Shown here: positions 36,532 to 44,453 of the stretch, one piece after another
Layout: every line of letters begins with the position of its first letter
How positions within the stretch are numbered: position 1 is the stretch's first letter
Assembly (NCBI RefSeq): GCF_012927045.1
Contig: NZ_JABBFW010000003.1
Coordinates: 124,001 to 188,000, forward strand
Source: Azohydromonas caseinilytica
Lineage (GTDB): Bacteria; Pseudomonadota; Gammaproteobacteria; Burkholderiales; Burkholderiaceae_C
Length of the DNA stretch: 64,000 nucleotides
Direction of reading: 5' to 3'
Program-made: the position numbers and the translations under genes
Notes under the pieces: model-generated
What the model was told of the DNA's origin: nothing
The model's database searches: none
The model's input: the letters and a program-made list of their open reading frames with translations, nothing else

Positions 36532-38244
36532 ATGTACAAGTACACCGACTTCGACCGCCAGTTCGTGCGCGCTCGCGCCGCGCAATTCCGCGACCAGCTC
36601 GAGCGCAACCTGCGCGGCGAGCTCGGCGACGACGAGTTCCGTCCGCTGCGCCTGCAGAACGGCTGGTACATCCAGCGCCACGCGCCCATGCTGCGCGTGG
36701 CCGTGCCCTACGGCGAGCTCAACAGCCGCCAGCTGCGCCAGCTGGCCCGCATCGCGCGCGAGTACGACCGCGACTACGGCCACTTCACCACGCGGCAGAA
36801 CTGCCAGTACAACTGGATTCCGCTGCACCAGTCGGCCGACGTGATGGAGCTGCTGGCCGAGGTGGACATGCACGGCATCCAGACCAGCGGCAATTGCATC
36901 CGCAACATCACCACCGACGCGCTGGCCGGCATCGCGCCCGACGAGCAGGTCGATCCGCGCCCCTACGCCGAGGTGCTGCGCCAGTGGAGCACGCTGCACC
37001 CCGAGTTCGCCTTCCTGCCGCGCAAGTTCAAGATCGCCATCACCGGCGCCGCCGAGGACCGCGCGGCCATCCTGTGGCATGACATCGGCCTGCAGCTGCT
37101 CAAGAACGAGGCCGGCGAGGTCGGCTTCAAGGTGTTCGTGGGCGGCGGCATGGGCCGCACCCCGGTGATCGCCGCCGAGATCGCCGCCTTCGTGCCGTGG
37201 CAGCAGATCCTCGTCTACATCGAGGCGATCGTGCGCGTTTACAACCGCTACGGCCGCCGCGACAACCTCTACAAGGCCCGCATCAAGATCCTGGTGAAGG
37301 CCGAGGGCCAGAAGTTCTTCGACGCCGTCAACAAGGAGTTCCGCAAGATCCTGGAGCAGGACGCCGAGGGCGCCGCGCACCTGATCCCGCTGCGCGAGCT
37401 CGAGCGCGTGGCCGCCAGCTTCGCGCTGCCCGCCGGCGTGCGCCCGGCGCCCAGCGGCTTCCAGCCCGCGCGCCATGGCGATCAGCAACAGGCCTTCTCG
37501 CGCTGGCTGGAGCGCAACGTGCACGCGCACAAGGTCAGCGGCTACCGCGCCGTGACGCTGTCGCTCAAGCGCGTGGGCCAGGCCCCCGGCGACGCCACCT
37601 CGGCGCAGATGGAAGCCGCCGCCACCATGGCCGACCGCTACTCGCTGGGCGAGCTGCGCGTGACACACGACCAGAACCTGCTGCTGCCCTGGGTGCGCGA
37701 GGCCGACCTCTACGCCGTGTGGCAGGCCGCCAAGGGCGCGGGCTTCGCCTCGCCCAACATCGGGCTGCTCACCGACATGATCGCCTGCCCCGGCGGCGAC
37801 TTCTGCGCCCTGGCCAACGCGCGCTCCATCCCCATCGCCGAGGCGATCACGGAGCGCTTCCAGGACCTGGACGAGCTGTGGGACATCGGCGACATCGACC
37901 TGCACATGTCCGGCTGCATCAACTCCTGCGGCCACCACCACAGCGGCCACATCGGCATCCTGGGCGTGGACAAGGACGGCAGCGAGTGGTACCAGATCAC
38001 GCTGGGCGGCTCGGACGGCTCCGCGCTGTCGGGCAAGGCCGTGGCGGGCAAGGTCATCGGCCCGTCCTTTGCCGCCGACGAGGTGCCCGACGTGATCGAG
38101 GCGATCATCGACACCTACCGTGCCCAGCGCACCGAGGGCGAGCGCTTCATCGACACAGTGCGCCGGCTGGGCCTCGCGCCCTTCAAGACCGCCGCCGACG
38201 CCGTGCGCAGCGCCACCGCCGTGCGCGAAGCCGCCACCGCCTGA
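36532..38244 (+). CDS. cysI: Assimilatory sulfite reductase hemoprotein (nitrite/sulfite reductase family)
   Basis: Six-electron reduction of sulfite to sulfide using siroheme and a [4Fe-4S] cluster. Cluster/siroheme ligands are C419 and C425 (ACPGGDFCALA) and C462 and C466 (SGCINSCGHHHSG). The duplicated half-domains (FTTRQNCQYNWIP and LRVTHDQNLLLPWV) are visible, and the 570-residue length is normal. The electron donor is not encoded as a CysJ flavoprotein here, so a ferredoxin or other donor is likely; fdxA and its reductase lie 2-3 kb downstream. It lies 1 nt after the TauE gene and upstream of DUF934 and cysH. Confidence 0.96.
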   Translation: MYKYTDFDRQFVRARAAQFRDQLERNLRGELGDDEFRPLRLQNGWYIQRHAPMLRVAVPYGELNSRQLRQLARIAREYDRDYGHFTTRQNCQYNWIPLHQSADVMELLAEVDMHGIQTSGNCIRNITTDALAGIAPDEQVDPRPYAEVLRQWSTLHPEFAFLPRKFKIAITGAAEDRAAILWHDIGLQLLKNEAGEVGFKVFVGGGMGRTPVIAAEIAAFVPWQQILVYIEAIVRVYNRYGRRDNLYKARIKILVKAEGQKFFDAVNKEFRKILEQDAEGAAHLIPLRELERVAASFALPAGVRPAPSGFQPARHGDQQQAFSRWLERNVHAHKVSGYRAVTLSLKRVGQAPGDATSAQMEAAATMADRYSLGELRVTHDQNLLLPWVREADLYAVWQAAKGAGFASPNIGLLTDMIACPGGDFCALANARSIPIAEAITERFQDLDELWDIGDIDLHMSGCINSCGHHHSGHIGILGVDKDGSEWYQITLGGSDGSALSGKAVAGKVIGPSFAADEVPDVIEAIIDTYRAQRTEGERFIDTVRRLGLAPFKTAADAVRSATAVREAATA

Positions 38245-38271
38245 TTCCCACCGTCTTTCGAGTTGCAATCC

Positions 38272-38778
38272 ATGAAGTTCATTGACCCCCATCAGGACCG
38301 CTGGCAGCAGGTGAGCGGCGAGGACGGCCCGCAGGTGCATCCCGCCCCGGCGCCGCACCGGCTGCTGACGCTGGAGCAGTGGCACGCCGTGCGCGGCGAA
38401 TGGCCCGAGGGCGTGGCCGTGGGCGTGATGCTGCCCAACGACGCCGAGGTGGAAGCGCTGGCCGAAGACCTGCCGCGCCTGGCGCTGGTGGCCCTGCACT
38501 TCCCCAAGTGGGTGGACGGCCGCGCCTACTCGCAAGCCCGGCTGCTGCGCGCGCGCTACGGCTTCAAGGGCGAGATCCGCGCCACCGGCGAGGTGTTGGT
38601 GGACATGCTGCCGCTGCTGCAGCGCACCGGCTTTGACGCCGCCCAGCTGCGCGCCGACCAGAAGATCGAGTCGGCGCGGCGCGCGCTGGGCTTCTTCGGC
38701 GGCCACTACCAGGGCGACACGGTGCATCCGCAACCGCTGTTCGCCCGCTACGAGTCGCAGCCTTACGCCCGGAGCTGA
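38272..38778 (+). CDS. DUF934 protein of the sulfite-reductase operon
   Basis: A 168-residue soluble protein that almost always accompanies cysI in alpha- and betaproteobacteria; its biochemical role is not established. Recognisable blocks are VGVMLPNDAEVEALAEDL, ALHFPKWVDGRAYSQARLLR and ARRALGFFGGHYQGD. I take ATG 38272 (MKFIDPHQDRWQ) rather than a TTG three codons upstream. It lies 27 nt after cysI and 5 nt before cysH. A role in sulfite reductase assembly or electron supply is inferred from this constant neighbourhood. Confidence 0.88.
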   Translation: MKFIDPHQDRWQQVSGEDGPQVHPAPAPHRLLTLEQWHAVRGEWPEGVAVGVMLPNDAEVEALAEDLPRLALVALHFPKWVDGRAYSQARLLRARYGFKGEIRATGEVLVDMLPLLQRTGFDAAQLRADQKIESARRALGFFGGHYQGDTVHPQPLFARYESQPYARS

Positions 38779-38783
38779 AAGCC

Positions 38784-39512
38784 ATGAGCGCCATCGAACT
38801 CCACGCCCGTCCCAGCGCCGACTTCGAATCCAAGGTCGCGCGCGCCCTGGACCTGCTGCGCGACGCCGCCGAGCGCTTCCCCGGCCGCGTCGTGCTGGCC
38901 AACAGCCTCGGCGCCGAGGACATGGTCCTCACCGACCTGATCGGCCGCCACCAGCTGCCCATTGCCTTGGGCACGCTCGACACCGGCGTGCTGCACGCCG
39001 AGACGCTGGCGGTGCTGCCGCGCATCCGCGAGCGCTATGGCATCGAGGTCGAGGTGTACCGCCCCGTGCAGGAAGCCGTGATCGAGTTCGTCGGCCGCCA
39101 TGGTGAGCGCGCCATGTACGAGAGCGTGCAGCTGCGCAAGAGCTGCTGCGGCGTGCGCAAGCTGGAACCGCTGTCGCGCATGCTGGCCCAGCGCGACGCC
39201 TGGGTCACCGGCATGCGCCGCGAGCAGTCGGACAACCGCGGCAGCGTCCCCTTCGAGGACCAGGACGACAAGGGCCGCGTGAAGTTCAACCCGCTGGCCG
39301 ACTGGAGCTGGGGCGACGTGTGGCACTACATCAAGCTGCACGACGTGCCCTACAACGCGCTGCACGACCAGTTCTTCCCCAGCATCGGCTGCGCGCCCTG
39401 CACGCGCGCCATCTCGCTGGGTGAGCCCTTCCGCGCCGGACGCTGGTGGTGGGAGGACGAGTCGGCCAAGGAATGCGGTCTGCACGTCAAGCAGAGCGCG
39501 CTTCCGGCCTGA
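38784..39512 (+). CDS. cysH: Adenylyl-sulfate (APS) reductase, thioredoxin-dependent, [4Fe-4S] type
   Basis: Reduces activated sulfate to sulfite. The 242 residues carry the cysteine pattern of the iron-sulfur APS reductases: C121-C122 (KSCCGVRK), C203 and C206 (GCAPCTR), and nucleophilic C231 near the C-terminus (KECGLH). PAPS-type CysH lacks the CC and CxxC pairs, so APS is the likely substrate and no APS kinase would be needed. The PP-loop region is ANSLGAEDMVLTDL. cysD and cysN, which usually follow in this family of operons, are absent; the next gene is cobA. Confidence 0.95.
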   Translation: MSAIELHARPSADFESKVARALDLLRDAAERFPGRVVLANSLGAEDMVLTDLIGRHQLPIALGTLDTGVLHAETLAVLPRIRERYGIEVEVYRPVQEAVIEFVGRHGERAMYESVQLRKSCCGVRKLEPLSRMLAQRDAWVTGMRREQSDNRGSVPFEDQDDKGRVKFNPLADWSWGDVWHYIKLHDVPYNALHDQFFPSIGCAPCTRAISLGEPFRAGRWWWEDESAKECGLHVKQSALPA

Positions 39513-39527
39513 GGCGCGGCTGAGCTG

Positions 39528-40289
39528 ATGGGCCGGGTGGTCTTCATCGGCGCCGGCCCCGGCGCGGCGGACCTCATCACCGTGCGCGGCGCGCAGCGGC
39601 TGGCCGCGGCGCAGGTGGTGCTGTTCGACGCGCTCACCGATCCCGCGCTGCGCGCCTACGCGCCGCAGGCGCAGTGGCTCGACGTGGGCAAGCGCGGCTA
39701 CCGCGACAGCACCGGCCAGGCGCGCATCAACGCGCTGCTGGTGGAGCAGGCACAACGGCATGAACTCGTGGCGCGGCTCAAGGGCGGCGATCCCAGCATC
39801 TTCGGCCGCCTGGAGGAAGAGCTGGTGGCGTTGCGGGCCGCGGGCATCGAGAGCGAAGTCGTGCCCGGCGTCACCGCGGCCATGGCGGCGGCGGCCGCGA
39901 CGCAGCGGCCGCTCACGCGGCGCGGGCGCGGGCGCAACGTCAGCCTGAGCACGGCCATGACGCGCGCGGGCACGCTGCGCGCCAGCCGCAGCGCCGACAC
40001 CGAGGTGTTCTACATGGCCGGCCATGCGCTGCCGGCGCTGTCGCAGCGCCTGCTCGACGCCGGCTGGCCGGCGGACGAGCATGTCAGCGTGGTGTCCTGC
40101 GCCGGCACGGCCGACGAGCGCGCCAGCCGCCACCACGTGGCCACGCTGGCCGAGGCCGCGGCCTCGCACGCGGGCCGGCCCACCGTGGTGATCGTGGGCG
40201 CCGGCGCGACGGCGCTGGATGCCTTGGAAACAACGTCCGCTGATGCCCTTGAGGCAGCGCAGGTTTCGGTGGAAACCCTCAGGCTTTAA
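39528..40289 (+). CDS. cobA: Uroporphyrinogen-III C-methyltransferase
   Basis: Makes precorrin-2 from uroporphyrinogen III using two SAM, the entry to siroheme needed by CysI. The SUMT motifs VFIGAGPGAADLITVRG (residues 4-20), LVARLKGGDPSIFGR and EVVPGVTAAMAAAA are present. At 253 residues it is a stand-alone SUMT without the CysG dehydrogenase/chelatase half, so those steps are encoded elsewhere. It starts 15 nt after cysH and is the last gene of the sulfur operon; the fdxA promoter region overlaps its 3' end. Confidence 0.94.
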   Translation: MGRVVFIGAGPGAADLITVRGAQRLAAAQVVLFDALTDPALRAYAPQAQWLDVGKRGYRDSTGQARINALLVEQAQRHELVARLKGGDPSIFGRLEEELVALRAAGIESEVVPGVTAAMAAAAATQRPLTRRGRGRNVSLSTAMTRAGTLRASRSADTEVFYMAGHALPALSQRLLDAGWPADEHVSVVSCAGTADERASRHHVATLAEAAASHAGRPTVVIVGAGATALDALETTSADALEAAQVSVETLRL

Positions 40290-40312
40290 AATCCACGTTT
40301 TTCCGTCTTTCG

Positions 40313-40352
40313 CAGCGGCCGTTCGGCCCGTGCGTGTAACCCCCCTACTCCA
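40313..40352. repeat. Dispersed short repeat, copy 2
   Basis: GCAGCGGCCGTTCGGCC (40313-40329) and CCTACTCC (40345-40352) repeat the pair seen at 34627-34656. Here the pair lies in the leader of fdxA, ending 6 nt before its ATG. Confidence 0.6.
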
Positions 40353-40358
40353 AAAGTC

Positions 40359-40682
40359 ATGACCCACGTCGTCACCGAATCGTGCATCCGCTGCAAGTAC
40401 ACCGACTGCGTCGATGTGTGCCCCGTGGACTGCTTCCGGGAAGGCCCCAACTTTCTGACGATCGATCCGGACGAGTGCATCGATTGCGCGGTCTGCATTC
40501 CCGAGTGCCCGGTCAACGCCATCCTGCCCGAGGAGGACGTGCCTTCCGACCAGCAGCAGTTCATCGCGCTGAACGCCGAGCTCTCCAAGAAGTGGCCCAG
40601 CATCACCAAGCGCAAGGCGTCGCTGCCCGATGCCGAGGAGTGGAAGGACCGCACCGGCAAGCTGGACCAACTCATCAAGTAA
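40359..40682 (+). CDS. fdxA: 7Fe ferredoxin ([3Fe-4S][4Fe-4S])
   Basis: A low-potential electron carrier of 107 residues. Cysteines C9, C17 and C50 fit the [3Fe-4S] ligands, and C21, C40, C43 and C46 the [4Fe-4S] ligands; the free C12 and C25 of the Azotobacter FdI type are also present. The C-terminal extension (about 45 residues) is typical of FdxA. It lies 13 nt upstream of a ferredoxin-NADP reductase gene, giving a complete NADPH-to-ferredoxin module directly after the sulfite reductase operon. A TTTAAAAT stretch at 40286-40293, inside the end of cobA, may be its -10. Confidence 0.96.
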   Translation: MTHVVTESCIRCKYTDCVDVCPVDCFREGPNFLTIDPDECIDCAVCIPECPVNAILPEEDVPSDQQQFIALNAELSKKWPSITKRKASLPDAEEWKDRTGKLDQLIK

Positions 40683-40695
40683 GCAGTAGAAGACC

Positions 40696-41802
40696 ATGGA
40701 ACCGCAACTGAACGAAGAGATCGCCAAGACGGCAGGCAGCCATGACGGCCCCATCGAGACGGATGCCGTCATCGTCGGCGCCGGCCCCTGTGGCCTGTTC
40801 CAGGTCTTCGAGCTGGGCCTGCTGGAGATCAAGTGCCACATCATCGACTCGCTGGCCTACCCCGGCGGCCAGTGCATCGAGCTCTACCCCGACAAGCCCA
40901 TCTATGACATCCCGGCCGTGCCCGTGTGCACCGGCAAGGAGCTGACGGACAACCTGCTCAAGCAGATCGAGCCTTTCGGCGCGACCTTCCACCTGGGCCA
41001 GGAAGTCACCACGGTGCAGAAGCAGGACGACGGCCGCTTCTACGTCGAGACCAGCAAGGGCACGCGCTTCCTGACCAAGACCATCTTCATCGCCGGCGGC
41101 GTGGGCTCGTTCCAGCCGCGCATGCTCAAGGTCGAGGGCCTGGACGCCTTCAACGACAAGCAGGTCTTCTACCGCGTCAAGAACCCCGCGCAGTTCGCCG
41201 GCAAGAACCTGGTGATCGTGGGCGGCGGCGACTCCGCGCTGGACTGGACGCTGAACTTCGTGCAGGAAGGCCCGAACAAGGCCGAGAGCGTCATCCTGAT
41301 CCACCGCCGCGACGGCTTCCGCGCCGCGCCGGCCTCGGTGGCCAAGATGAAGGAGCTGTGCGACGCCTACGAGATGCAGTTCATCGTCGGCCAGATCACG
41401 GGCATCGAGACCAGCGCCGACGGCCAGACGCTCAGCGGCGTGAAGGTCACCGGCGGTGACGGCGTCACGCGCGTGGTGCCCATGGACATGCTGCTGGTGT
41501 TCTTCGGCCTGAGCCCCAAGCTCGGCCCCATCGCCGAGTGGGGGCTGGCGCTGGAGCGCAAGCAGATCGTGGTGGACACCGAGAAGTTCCAGACCAGCGT
41601 CCCGGGCATCTTCGCCGTGGGCGACGTCAACACCTATCCGGGCAAGAAGAAGCTGATCCTGTCGGGCTTCCACGAGGCCGCGCTGGCCGCCTTCGGCGCC
41701 GTGCCCTACATCTTCCCGGAGAAGAAGGTGCACCTGCAGTACACGACCACCAGCCCCAAGCTGCACAAGGTGCTGGGCGTGGAAACGCCGGTGTTCGACT
41801 GA
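40696..41802 (+). CDS. Ferredoxin-NADP+ reductase, thioredoxin-reductase-like
   Basis: FAD enzyme passing electrons between NADPH and ferredoxin. It has two dinucleotide folds: FAD motif [17 protein letters not shown] (about residues 25-41) and NADPH motif [12 protein letters not shown], plus the FAD-closing [16 protein letters not shown]. The CxxC redox pair of true thioredoxin reductase is absent, which places it in the TrxR-like FNR group. 368 residues. It follows fdxA by 13 nt and ends in a strong terminator. Together they may feed CysI, which has no CysJ partner here. Confidence 0.93.
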   Translation: MEPQLNEEIAKTAGSHDGPIETDAVIVGAGPCGLFQVFELGLLEIKCHIIDSLAYPGGQCIELYPDKPIYDIPAVPVCTGKELTDNLLKQIEPFGATFHLGQEVTTVQKQDDGRFYVETSKGTRFLTKTIFIAGGVGSFQPRMLKVEGLDAFNDKQVFYRVKNPAQFAGKNLVIVGGGDSALDWTLNFVQEGPNKAESVILIHRRDGFRAAPASVAKMKELCDAYEMQFIVGQITGIETSADGQTLSGVKVTGGDGVTRVVPMDMLLVFFGLSPKLGPIAEWGLALERKQIVVDTEKFQTSVPGIFAVGDVNTYPGKKKLILSGFHEAALAAFGAVPYIFPEKKVHLQYTTTSPKLHKVLGVETPVFD

Positions 41803-41828
41803 GCCGCCTCACGCAGGCTCACACCGAG

Positions 41829-41854
41829 AAAGGCCCGCGCTGCGGGCCTTTTTT
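41829..41854 (+). terminator. Terminator after the ferredoxin reductase gene
   Basis: GGCCCGC (41832-41838) pairs with GCGGGCC (41842-41848) across a 3-nt loop, with TTTTTT downstream and AAA upstream. Confidence 0.92.
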
Positions 41855-41934
41855 CATGGTCGCGCCAGCCATGACCGCGCCGCCGGCAGGGCCGCACGTG
41901 GCCCGCAAGCCACAGGTGGTGGGGGCGCTGCCGC

Positions 41935-41940
41935 CATAAT
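41935..41940 (+). promoter_or_regulatory. -10-like element of the riboswitch transcript
   Basis: CATAAT ends about 6-8 nt before the first riboswitch stem, so the aptamer would begin almost at the mRNA 5' end. The -35 is not clear. Confidence 0.5.
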
Positions 41941-41945
41941 CCGCG

Positions 41946-42042
41946 CTCTTCGCTGGGGGTGCTGGAGGTCCGTCTCGGACCTGCGGCTGAGAAAGTCCCT
42001 TTGAACCTGATTTGAGGTAATCCTCGCGCAGGGAAGCTTCGG
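41946..42042 (+). ncRNA. TPP (THI-box) riboswitch
   Basis: All conserved aptamer blocks are present in order: GGGGTGC, a variable hairpin AGGTCC-GTCTC-GGACCT (41966-41982), GCTGAGA (41986-41992), CCCTTTGAACCTGAT (41997-42011), the stem GAGG-TAAT-CCTC (42014-42025), and GCGCAGGGAAG (42026-42036). CTTC near 41949 can close P1 with GAAG. It lies 55 nt upstream of a TonB-dependent receptor gene on the same strand, so thiamin pyrophosphate should repress receptor synthesis. Confidence 0.96.
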
Positions 42043-42045
42043 ATG

Positions 42046-42060
42046 CCGCAGGGCCTGCGG
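42046..42060 (+). promoter_or_regulatory. Hairpin in the riboswitch expression platform
   Basis: CCGCAG-GGC-CTGCGG forms a 6-bp stem just after the aptamer. There is no T run, and no Shine-Dalgarno site is visible before ATG 42098, so control by Rho or by translation access is more likely than intrinsic termination. Confidence 0.45.
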
Positions 42061-42097
42061 TGGCCTTGCCGCCCTGTCGCGGCACTGCTGTACATCG

Positions 42098-44239
42098 ATG
42101 GCCCACCACATCACGCCGCGCGTCCTGTTCGCGCTCACACCCCTGGCCGCCGCCATCCTGGCGCTGCCCGCCTCGGCCCAGGAGGCCCAGGACGCCGCCG
42201 CCACGAGCGCCCCGACCACCACCATCACCGTCACCGGCCGCACGCCGGCCCCGGCCGTCAGCGGCTTCGGCGAGCAGCCGCTGTCGTCCACGCCCATCAG
42301 CGCCCGCGTGCTGGGCGAGGCCCAACTGCGCGACACCGGCGCGCGCGAGCTGCGCGACCTCACGCGGCTGGATGCCTCCTTCTCCGACGCCTACAACGCC
42401 GAGGGCTACTACGGCAACCTCAGCGCGCGCGGCTACGTGCTGGACAACCGCTTCAACTACCGCCGCGACGGGCTGCCCATCAGCGGCGAGACGCCCATCG
42501 GGCTGGAGAACAAGGCCGGCATCGAGCTGCTCAAGGGCACCAGCGGCATCCAGGCCGGCACCAGCGCGCCCGGCGGGCTGGTGAACTACAGCGTCAAGCG
42601 CCCGGACCGCACCGTGCGCAGCGCCGCCCTCGGCTGGCGCGAGAACGGCACCGTGGCCGCCGCCGTGGACCTGTCGCAGCGCTTCGGCGAGGACGAGCGC
42701 TACGGCCTGCGCCTCAATGCCGGCGCCGAGCGGCTGCGCCCGCAGACCTACAGCCTCCATGGCGAGCGCCACCTGCTGGCCCTGGCCGGCGACGTGAAGC
42801 TCACACGCGACACGCTGCTGGAAGCGGAGATCGAGCACAGCCGCCAGTCGCAGCCCAGCGTGCCGGGCTTCAGCATGCTGGGCCCGGTGGTGCCGGACGC
42901 GCACGCCATCGACCCGCGCATCAACCTCAACAACCAGCCCTGGTCGAGGCCGGTGGTGTTCGGCGCCAACACCGCCTCGCTGCGCCTGACCCAGAAGCTC
43001 GAAGGCGGCTGGAAGGCCACGGCGCATGCGATGACGCAGCGGCTGAAGACGGATGACCGGCTGGCCTATCCCTTCGGCTGCGATGCCGAAGGGGTCTACG
43101 ACCGCTACTGCAGCAACAGCAGCTTTGATTTCTATGCGTTCCAGAGCGACAACGAGCGCCGCCGCAGTGACGCGCTGGACTTGAACCTGGCCGGCAGCGT
43201 GCAGACCGGCACGATCAGCCACGACCTGAGCGCCGGCGTGCTGTTCACCCGCTTTGAGAGCCGCCTGCAGCCGCGTCTGGACGACGGCGTCATCGTCGGC
43301 AGCGGCACCATTGACGGCCGCACCGTGGTGAATCTGCCGGCACTGGGCACCGCACCCAACACCAACCGCGACGAGCGCTCCACCGAGCTGTATCTGCGCG
43401 ACGCAATCCAGCTCACCGAACGCCTGCGCGGCTGGCTGGGCCTGCGCCACACCCGGCTCGATCGCGAGAGCGTGCGCACCGACGGCTCGCGCCCCACGGA
43501 CTACAGCCAGTCCTTCACCACGCCTTGGGCCGCCGTCAGCTACGCCTTCGCGCCGCAGCACATCGTTTACGCCAGCTGGGGCCAGGGCATCGAGTCCTAC
43601 GTCACCCCGAACAAGAGCAGCTACGGCGCACAGGCGGGTCAAGCGCTGTCGGCCCAGAAGAGCCGCCAGACCGAGATCGGCCTCAAGGGCCGCACCGCCT
43701 ATGACCTGCAATGGACGCTGGTGGCCTTCGACATCGACCGCCCGGTGGTTACCGACACCGGTACGGACTACTTCGTGGATGGCAGCCAGCGCCATCGCGG
43801 CGTCGAGGCCCTGGTGGAGCGCCGCAGTGGCGCCTGGCAGTTCGCCGCCAGCGCCATGGCCCTGCGCGCGCGCATCGAGGACAGCAGCCTCAGCGCCGAT
43901 GTGCGCCCCGCCAACGTCCCCGAGCGCACCCTGCGCCTGATGGCCGGCCACGACGTGGGCGCCCTGCCCGGGCTGAACCTGCAGGGCTGGCTGGTCTACG
44001 AGGGCGAGCGCACGTTGCTGCCCCAAGCCGACAGCCCGCGCATCGGCGGCTGGACGCGCGTGGACCTGGCGGCGCGCTACACCCAGCGCGTGGACAACAC
44101 CACGCTCACCTGGCGCCTGGGCGTGGACAACGCCTTCGACCGCCGCGCCTGGCGCGAGTCGCCCTACCAGTACGGCCACATCTACCTGTACCCGCTGGCG
44201 CCGCGTACCTGGCGGCTGTCGCTGCAGGCGGATTTCTGA
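42098..44239 (+). CDS. TonB-dependent outer-membrane receptor, predicted thiamin-type transporter
   Basis: A 22-stranded receptor of 713 residues that imports its ligand using TonB energy. Signal peptide at about residues 1-28 (ends LPASAQ), TonB box near TTITVTGR, plug domain (RELRDLTRLDASFSDAY, LSARGYVLDNRFNYRRDGLP, LLKGTSGIQAGTSAPGGLVN) and a C-terminal barrel ending LSLQADF with terminal Phe. By similarity alone it looks like a ferric-siderophore (FhuA/FecA-type) receptor. The TPP riboswitch directly upstream points instead to thiamin, its phosphates or a precursor. A possible disulfide loop (CDAEGVYDRYC) lies in the barrel. No other thi gene is nearby. Confidence 0.93.
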   Translation: MAHHITPRVLFALTPLAAAILALPASAQEAQDAAATSAPTTTITVTGRTPAPAVSGFGEQPLSSTPISARVLGEAQLRDTGARELRDLTRLDASFSDAYNAEGYYGNLSARGYVLDNRFNYRRDGLPISGETPIGLENKAGIELLKGTSGIQAGTSAPGGLVNYSVKRPDRTVRSAALGWRENGTVAAAVDLSQRFGEDERYGLRLNAGAERLRPQTYSLHGERHLLALAGDVKLTRDTLLEAEIEHSRQSQPSVPGFSMLGPVVPDAHAIDPRINLNNQPWSRPVVFGANTASLRLTQKLEGGWKATAHAMTQRLKTDDRLAYPFGCDAEGVYDRYCSNSSFDFYAFQSDNERRRSDALDLNLAGSVQTGTISHDLSAGVLFTRFESRLQPRLDDGVIVGSGTIDGRTVVNLPALGTAPNTNRDERSTELYLRDAIQLTERLRGWLGLRHTRLDRESVRTDGSRPTDYSQSFTTPWAAVSYAFAPQHIVYASWGQGIESYVTPNKSSYGAQAGQALSAQKSRQTEIGLKGRTAYDLQWTLVAFDIDRPVVTDTGTDYFVDGSQRHRGVEALVERRSGAWQFAASAMALRARIEDSSLSADVRPANVPERTLRLMAGHDVGALPGLNLQGWLVYEGERTLLPQADSPRIGGWTRVDLAARYTQRVDNTTLTWRLGVDNAFDRRAWRESPYQYGHIYLYPLAPRTWRLSLQADF

Positions 44240-44274
44240 GCGCCCGACCCAGGCCGCTGGTCTTCCTGACCACG

Positions 44275-44309
44275 GTGAAAGCGGTTGCGGACGTCGCGAC
44301 CACTTTCAC
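44275..44309. repeat. Long near-perfect inverted repeat after the receptor gene
   Basis: GTGAAAG, GGT and GCG on the left (44275-44289) pair with CGC, ACC and CTTTCAC on the right (44295-44309), interrupted symmetrically by one mismatch and one G-T wobble, around a 5-nt loop. About 13 Watson-Crick pairs. No T run follows. Confidence 0.6.
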
Positions 44310-44413
44310 TCCTGGAAGGCGCATGGCGCGCCTACACGCGGGGGCCCGGGCGTCGTGGCTGCGCCACATTCCGGTCGCGCTTTGCCAGGACTGCGCCCGG
44401 CTGGGACCATGAT

Positions 44414-44446
44414 CCAGAGTTCGTTTCTTTAAGTAACAAACTCTGG
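44414..44446 (+). promoter_or_regulatory. Inverted repeat directly before the secreted-protein gene
   Basis: CCAGAGTT (44414-44421) pairs with AACTCTGG (44439-44446); after one mismatch GTT also pairs with AAC. The stem ends 7 nt before ATG 44454, and no Shine-Dalgarno sequence is present, so the structure occupies the place of a ribosome site. Confidence 0.5.
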
Positions 44447-44453
44447 ACCTCCC

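Noticed and set aside
41819-44179. 786-aa open frame on the minus strand opposite the TonB receptor
   Set aside because: Antisense shadow; it also runs through the riboswitch and the terminator.
41935-44239. Iron-regulated siderophore receptor interpretation
   Set aside because: No Fur-box-like A+T-rich palindrome is seen upstream, whereas a complete TPP aptamer is.
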